Shown here piece after piece: positions 12,362 through 16,611 of a stretch of DNA of 16,611 bases. The DNA lies in NCBI GenBank assembly GCA_946409855.1, contig CAMJXZ010000028.1, positions 1-16,611 of the forward strand. Direction: 5' to 3'. The stretch is from an uncultured Clostridia bacterium (GTDB taxonomy: Bacteria; Bacillota; Clostridia; Christensenellales; Aristaeellaceae). A model generated the notes under the pieces. It was not told the DNA's origin, searched no databases, and saw nothing but the letters and a program-made list of their open reading frames with translations. Each line of letters opens with the position of its first letter. The first letter of the stretch is position 1. The translations under genes and the position numbers were made by a program.

Positions 12362-13552
12362 ATGTTCGTGAAGCGGGCGGCGCTGAGCCTGGCCATATCT
12401 GTTATAACCATATCTATTATAATAGGAAGCTTTCCGTTCTTTTCCCGGGCGGAAGGGGCGCCGCTGACTCCGGAAGAACTGACCGCGTACGCGGACTCGG
12501 TCCGCGCCATGGCGGAAACGGACGGCTTTTACAACGCGGAGGCGGCGGCCGGCGGCTACACGCTTCGTTTCAAGGATTTTGAACTGTATGCCAGCGCCCC
12601 GCGGCTTTCGGCCGATACGGCCATCCGGGCTGTGCGGCTGGATACCCTGCCCGAAGACGGGGAGGATTTCCGGGATCCCAGGGGCGTCTGCATCGGCATG
12701 ACGCTGGAAGAGGTCCTGTCCCGCTACCCGCTGGACAACCCCGCCCTGGCCGGCACCCGGGAGGAAGCCTGCCTGTGCGCGCGGGGCGCGGTGCCCGGCA
12801 CCGCCTTTACGGGCGTTCTGTACCGGGACGGGCAGACGATCCGGTCCGTCCTGTACACCCTGTACGCCGTTTCCCCGGGCGGTATGGCCGCCTGGTCGGT
12901 GGAGTACCGGTTCTTTTCCGGGGCGGTCACGCTGATCGACGTATACACCGCGCCGGAGGAGATTTCCCTGCGGGCGGCGCAGGAGCGTTTCGGGACCTGC
13001 CGCGACCTGCTGCTTAAAAATGAGTATTCCGCTTATCTGCCTGCCTCTCAGGCGCGGCCGGCGGAGCCCTTCGGGGCGGAGGATCTGCTTTTCTCCGGGC
13101 TGGATTTTCTGCGCCTGACGCCGGAAACGGCCGGGAAGATCCTGGGCGGCCGCTATGAGGAAACCTGGGTGGCCGACGGCGGCGAATGGCTGCAGACCCT
13201 GTCCTGGCAGGGGATTTCGGTGACCTTTGTCTGTGATGAAAACCGGCAGCCGCTGTTTGCCGGGAGCCTGTTCCTGGAGGAAGACCTGCTGGAGGGCCCG
13301 CGGGGGCTGATGCCCGGCTGTCTTTTGTCCGATATCCTGTCCCGCTTCCCCTGTGATGAAGCGGCGTTTTCCGGAACCGCGGCGGATCTGTACCGGCTGG
13401 ACGACGATCAGTACGGCCAGCTGGAGCAGCCCGTCGACGGGGTGGCGACGGTCCGTTACGTGTGCGCGGCTGGCGGCCGCCGGGTGCTGCTGCGGCTGTA
13501 TACCGAAGGCGGCGTCCTCAAAAACCTGACGCTTCAGGTGATCCGTTCCTGA
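12362..13552 (+). CDS. Exported protein of unknown function with repeated BamE-like motif
   Basis: This 396-aa protein starts at ATG 12362 behind GGAGGGC, 15 nt after the phosphorylase stop, so the two are probably cotranscribed. The N-terminal signal (VKRAALSLAISVITISIIIG) ends near SRA (residue 30) and may be cleaved or kept as an anchor. I do not recognise a named family. Two similar segments stand out: DPRGVCIGMTLEEVLSRYP (105-123) and GPRGLMPGCLLSDILSRFP (312-330). Each is followed by a beta-rich stretch (SVLYTLYAV and VEYRFFSG; VATVRYVCAA and RVLLRLYTEGG). A third, weaker segment (LTPETAGKILGGRYEETWV, 252-270) may be another copy. The Gly-x-Thr-x-x-x-Val pattern recalls BamE/BLIP-like folds. 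A role tied to nucleoside use is not supported; the linkage may be incidental. Confidence 0.8.
   Translation: MFVKRAALSLAISVITISIIIGSFPFFSRAEGAPLTPEELTAYADSVRAMAETDGFYNAEAAAGGYTLRFKDFELYASAPRLSADTAIRAVRLDTLPEDGEDFRDPRGVCIGMTLEEVLSRYPLDNPALAGTREEACLCARGAVPGTAFTGVLYRDGQTIRSVLYTLYAVSPGGMAAWSVEYRFFSGAVTLIDVYTAPEEISLRAAQERFGTCRDLLLKNEYSAYLPASQARPAEPFGAEDLLFSGLDFLRLTPETAGKILGGRYEETWVADGGEWLQTLSWQGISVTFVCDENRQPLFAGSLFLEEDLLEGPRGLMPGCLLSDILSRFPCDEAAFSGTAADLYRLDDDQYGQLEQPVDGVATVRYVCAAGGRRVLLRLYTEGGVLKNLTLQVIRS
12393..12422 (+). repeat. 15-bp tandem duplication within a signal-peptide coding region
   Basis: Positions 12393-12407 and 12408-12422 are adjacent 15-bp copies (CCATATCTGTTATAA and CCATATCTATTATAA) with one mismatch. 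They encode consecutive five-residue hydrophobic units in the signal segment. The patch is far more A/T-rich than the rest of the gene. Confidence 0.85.
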
Positions 13553-13602
13553 CCCGGGCATGTCTGTTTTTTCCCGGGCAAAGCGAATCCAAGAAAGGGT
13601 GT

Positions 13603-13622
13603 TTCCCGAACGTCTTCGGGAA
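13603..13622 (+). other. Leader hairpin before the 942-aa protein gene
   Basis: TTCCCGAA (13603-13610), a CGTC loop and TTCGGGAA (13615-13622) form a perfect 8-bp stem between the preceding stop (13552) and ATG 13643. No T-tract follows, so it is not a typical terminator. It may be an mRNA processing or stabilising hairpin within a three-gene transcript. Confidence 0.5.
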
Positions 13623-13642
13623 GCGTCCCCGGAGGCTGATTT

Positions 13643-16471
13643 ATGAAGATTGATCTGACCTGTCCTGTCGAGCTGTGGCATTTTAAAATGCCGACGGCGG
13701 AGGACCCGAACTGCACGGTCCAGCTGTACAACCTGTCTGATAAGACGGTGGTCAGCATCCAGGCCTGCTATCTGTGCTACGACGAAGAAGGGGACCAGAC
13801 CGCCCGCCATGTGGAACGGGTGCAGGGTCTGAGCGCCCCGACCCACTGCGCGTTTGAAATGTCGGTGGAGGTGGAGGAAGGCGTCGAGGCCGCGGGCATG
13901 GAGCTGCTGATCGAAAAGGTCTGGTTCGAGGACGGCACGATCTGGCGCAGGGGGCTGACGCAGATGACGGATTACGCCCTGCCTGCCCCGCCGGACCCGA
14001 AACGGCTGGCGATCCTGCAGCAAATCGCCGGGGCGGACGCCACCGGCTATCCTTCCGACCAGGGCAGCGTCTGGGTCTGCATCTGCGGACGCCCCAATCC
14101 CAGTTCCTTTGAAACATGCAGCCGCTGCCAGCGGGACAAGCACGACGTATTCACCGCCTGCAACGAGGGCGCCATCGAAAAAATCTACTACGACATAGAG
14201 AGCGCGGAGGAGGAAAAGCAGCGCGCCATCCGTCAGCAGGAAGAAGAAAAGGAACAGCAGGAGGCCGACCGGCAGAAGAGGAGCAGGCAGCGCGCCAAGG
14301 TGATCACCACGGTGCTGATCGTGCTGGTGCTGCTGGCCGCCGCCGCGTACGGCGTGATCTTTCATCTGGTGCCCTGGTACCGCTATACCAACGCCGTGCG
14401 GGACCTTAACAACCTGAGCTACTCCTCCGCCCGGCAGACCTTTGTGGAGCTGGGCGATTACGCCGATTCCCCCACCATGATCATGGAATGCGACTACCGG
14501 GAGGCGCAGGCCGCCCTGGCCGGGGATACCTATACCTCCCTCCGGGCAGCGCAGGAAAGCTTCCTGGCCCTGGGGGACTACAAAGATTCCGCCGCCATGG
14601 CCCGGCAGGCTGTGTACCAGCAGGCGGAAAAGCGCCTGAACGCGGGCGATTACGACCAGGCCTACGAACTGTACGGCACCATCGACACCTATCTGGATGC
14701 CGCCGCCAAGCAGAAACTGTGCGTTTACCGCCGCGCCTTCTCCCGGATGGATAACGGGGATTACGAGGCCGCGCGGGAGGATTTCCTGTCCCTGGGCAGC
14801 TATCAGGACGCGGAGACCCAGGCCATGGAGTGCCTCTATCAGCCCGCGCTGATCGCCATCGAGGAAGGCCGTCCGCTGGCGGCTATTGAGCCGCTGGAGA
14901 CGCTGGGGGATTACCGAAACAGCGTCCTCAAGCTCAAGGAAGCCTACTATGAAACCGGCGTGATCTTCTTTGACGAAGGCATCTACGACGAGGCGGCGGA
15001 ATACTTCCTGCAGGCGGGCGATTACCGCGACGCCTTCCGGTACGCCACCCGCTGCCTGTATCAGCCGGCGGTGGAGGCGCAGGAGGCCGGCTTATATCTG
15101 GAAGCCGCGGCCGCCTTTGAAAAGATCACCACCTACGAGGATTCGCTGGAGCGGATGAAGCAGTGCTACCTGCTGGCCGCCGAGCAGCGGCTGGACGGCG
15201 GGGATTATGCCGGCGCCCTGGAGCTGCTGGCCAAGGTGCCGGACGCGGAAGGCGCGGAGGAGCTGCGCAGGGAGTGCCTGTACCGCCCCGCGGTGGCCAT
15301 GCTCAACGAGCAGGAATACGCCGGCGCCCTGGAACTGCTGACCCAGATCCCGGATTACAAGGACGCGGCGGAAATGATCAGCGCGATCCGCCTGCAGCTG
15401 GCCCGTGCCGCGCTGGAAAATGACGATTACGAAACCGCCGTCGCCATGCTGGCCCCCCTGGAAAAGACCGAGGAAACCGAAGCCCTGCTGCGGGACGCCC
15501 GCTACAGCTACGCCCAGGCCCTCATCCAGGCGGAAAACTACAAGGAAGCCCGGGCCGTGCTGGCGGAGCTGGGCGACTATGAAGACAGCAAAGCCGAGTA
15601 CCGGCGCGTGACCTATCTGCTGGCCCGCCAGTGCCTGGAGCAGGAAAACTGGCAGGAGGCGCAGGCCTATCTGGAAGACATTCCGGACGAACCCGACGTC
15701 GCCGAGCTCCTGCAGGAGGTCAAGTACCAGCGCGCGTCGGCCGCTGTGGAAAGCGGGGATTATCAGACCGCGTATGACCTCTTCGGCCAGATCCGCGGGT
15801 ACCGCGACGCGGACGACCGGTACCGGGAGGCCGGCTATACGCTGGCGGGACAGCTCCGGGACGCCGGGGAATTCACCCGGGCGGGCGCGGTCTATGAATC
15901 CCTGGGGGCTTACCGGGACGCTCAGACGCTGGCCCGGGAAAGCTACGACAGCGTGTACAAGGCCGCCTATGAAGCCGCCCGCGCCGCTTACCAGGCCAAG
16001 GACTGGGAAGGCGTGCTGAAGGCCGCCGAAGGGCTGGATGTCGCGAGCGCCGGCGGCGAATACTCCGACTTCCTGGCCATGTGGCGCGAGGCCGCCTATC
16101 TGACCGCCGAAGCGCTGTACAACCAGCAGCGGGACATTGAAGCCTACGCCTACTACAAACAGCTGGAAGGCTACCGCGACGTATCCACCAAGAAGCTGAC
16201 GCGCCAGGTCTACTACCTGTTCGGCAGCTGGAAGAGCCAGACCGGCGATACCTTTGAGTTCCGGGAGGACGGCGTCTGCGTGATCAACGGCAAGCGCCTG
16301 TTCTACCGCGCGCACCGCTACACCGTGCGCTGCGGGGAATCCGTCGACGACCTGTCCATTACCTACCAGATCGTCAACGCCCGGGAAAAGACGCTGACCC
16401 TGCAGGGCACGTCCAAGGGCAACAAACAGACCTACCGGATGAACCGGGTGGAAACGCCGGTCGAGGAATAA
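13643..16471 (+). CDS. Membrane protein: zinc ribbon, one membrane span, long TPR-like array
   Basis: This 942-aa protein starts at ATG 13643, 7 nt after GGAGG. Residues 1-112 form a beta-rich domain (VQLYNLSDKTVVSIQACYL, LLIEKVWFEDGTIWRRG). Residues 143-166 hold a zinc ribbon, with Cys146, Cys148, Cys159 and Cys162 in CICGRPNPSSFETCSRC. A charged coiled-coil-like segment (186-217, rich in Glu, Gln and Arg) precedes a single membrane span (about 220-241, VITTVLIVLVLLAAAAYGVI). The basic run QKRSRQRAK before it predicts a cytoplasmic N-terminus. Outside, about 16 TPR-like repeats of roughly 36-38 residues run from 246 to about 858, each with a GDY-x-DS/A-type turn and alternating helices (LGDYKDSAAM, then LNAGDYDQAYEL). 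Residues 860-942 form a beta-rich C-terminal domain (FGSWKSQTGDTFEFREDG). TPR arrays bind proteins or peptides, so a scaffold or sensor spanning the membrane is inferred; no enzyme motif is seen. Confidence 0.88.
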   Translation: MKIDLTCPVELWHFKMPTAEDPNCTVQLYNLSDKTVVSIQACYLCYDEEGDQTARHVERVQGLSAPTHCAFEMSVEVEEGVEAAGMELLIEKVWFEDGTIWRRGLTQMTDYALPAPPDPKRLAILQQIAGADATGYPSDQGSVWVCICGRPNPSSFETCSRCQRDKHDVFTACNEGAIEKIYYDIESAEEEKQRAIRQQEEEKEQQEADRQKRSRQRAKVITTVLIVLVLLAAAAYGVIFHLVPWYRYTNAVRDLNNLSYSSARQTFVELGDYADSPTMIMECDYREAQAALAGDTYTSLRAAQESFLALGDYKDSAAMARQAVYQQAEKRLNAGDYDQAYELYGTIDTYLDAAAKQKLCVYRRAFSRMDNGDYEAAREDFLSLGSYQDAETQAMECLYQPALIAIEEGRPLAAIEPLETLGDYRNSVLKLKEAYYETGVIFFDEGIYDEAAEYFLQAGDYRDAFRYATRCLYQPAVEAQEAGLYLEAAAAFEKITTYEDSLERMKQCYLLAAEQRLDGGDYAGALELLAKVPDAEGAEELRRECLYRPAVAMLNEQEYAGALELLTQIPDYKDAAEMISAIRLQLARAALENDDYETAVAMLAPLEKTEETEALLRDARYSYAQALIQAENYKEARAVLAELGDYEDSKAEYRRVTYLLARQCLEQENWQEAQAYLEDIPDEPDVAELLQEVKYQRASAAVESGDYQTAYDLFGQIRGYRDADDRYREAGYTLAGQLRDAGEFTRAGAVYESLGAYRDAQTLARESYDSVYKAAYEAARAAYQAKDWEGVLKAAEGLDVASAGGEYSDFLAMWREAAYLTAEALYNQQRDIEAYAYYKQLEGYRDVSTKKLTRQVYYLFGSWKSQTGDTFEFREDGVCVINGKRLFYRAHRYTVRCGESVDDLSITYQIVNAREKTLTLQGTSKGNKQTYRMNRVETPVEE

Positions 16472-16506
16472 CCGCCGGATCCAACATCATACGGCGGACC
16501 GGAAAA

Positions 16507-16559
16507 GAAACGCTCCCTTCACGGGCGGCAGGAAAACCTGCCCGCGAAGGGAGCGTTTC
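16507..16559. terminator. Large hairpin terminator, probably bidirectional
   Basis: GAAACGCTCCCTTC (16507-16520) pairs perfectly with GAAGGGAGCGTTTC (16546-16559). An inner stem of CGGG and CAGG with CCTG and CCCG has an AAAA loop and a 3-nt bulge. On the minus strand the stem leads into TTTCTTTTCC. On the plus strand the T-run is weaker. It ends the 942-aa protein gene and probably also a convergent gene on the right. Confidence 0.8.
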
Positions 16560-16573
16560 ATACTGATTTTCAT

Positions 16574-16611
16574 CTAGAACATGTGCAGATGTGGGATGGA
16601 TTTTGCGTCAG
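16574..16611 (-). CDS. Possible C-terminal end of a convergent gene (runs off right edge)
   Basis: On the minus strand the last 12 complete codons read DAKSIPHLHMF followed by TAG (16576-16574). The position just beyond a hairpin with a minus-strand T-run fits the end of a leftward gene. The fragment is too short to identify, and other frames cannot be excluded. Confidence 0.3.
   Translation of the reverse strand, partial: DAKSIPHLHMF

Noticed and set aside
13554..13579. CCCGGG repeated around a T-run after the 396-aa protein gene as a terminator
   Set aside because: The T-run lies inside the loop, not after the stem, and the arms are only 6 bp of self-palindromic sequence.
11036..14365. 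A 1109-codon open frame on the minus strand across three plus-strand genes
   Set aside because: It is a shadow of GC-rich coding DNA: it lies opposite the phosphorylase, the exported protein and the start of the TPR-like protein, all of which have clear homology, signal or ribosome-site evidence. It has no recognisable domains.
15092..16315. A 407-codon minus-strand frame
   Set aside because: It lies wholly opposite the TPR-like repeat array and is low-complexity mirror sequence.

Overview
The window looks like a GC-rich Bacillota (Clostridia-type) chromosome segment. The signs are strong Shine-Dalgarno sites, consensus sigma-A promoters with a 17-bp spacer, an ECF-transporter S component, MocR- and FadR-type GntR regulators, and many exported proteins with Gram-positive-style signal peptides. 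The genus cannot be fixed from sequence alone; a gut or rumen Clostridia is my guess. No mobile element, CRISPR array, tRNA or rRNA was recognised.

Left part (1-3630): a MocR-type regulator, cut by the window edge, diverges from a three-gene operon. The operon encodes an ECF S component (vitamin-type uptake), a P1/DmpA-family self-cleaving aminopeptidase and a short RluA-type pseudouridine synthase. A FadR-type GntR regulator with its own consensus promoter follows. A bidirectional terminator separates it from the convergent genes on the minus strand.

Middle part (3800-10800, minus strand): four exported proteins. They are a three-module SH3-like protein, two homologous secreted proteins of unknown function (395 and 379 aa), and a 482-aa protein. 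The last has an N-terminal beta-rich domain, an FMN-binding-like domain, a Pro/Ser/Thr linker and an extreme Trp-Glu-Asp repeat tail. The two secreted paralogues carry nearly the same promoter: TTGACA-17-TATAAT, then after exactly 9 bp an inverted repeat CCAAC-N3-GTTGG, plus a 43-bp near-identical upstream block. Between them lies a roughly 1.46-kb interval without a convincing gene but dense in possible stem-loops. It is the best candidate here for an undescribed structured RNA.

Right part (10966-16560, plus strand): pyrimidine-nucleoside phosphorylase, then a closely linked exported protein with an internally repeated motif. Next comes a 942-aa membrane protein that joins a cytoplasmic zinc ribbon, through one membrane span, to about 16 extracytoplasmic TPR-like repeats. 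A large hairpin terminator follows, and a possible convergent gene enters from the right edge.

Most of the window is envelope or secreted functions that I cannot name beyond fold-level resemblance. The clearest shared logic is the matched pair of promoters and secreted paralogues.
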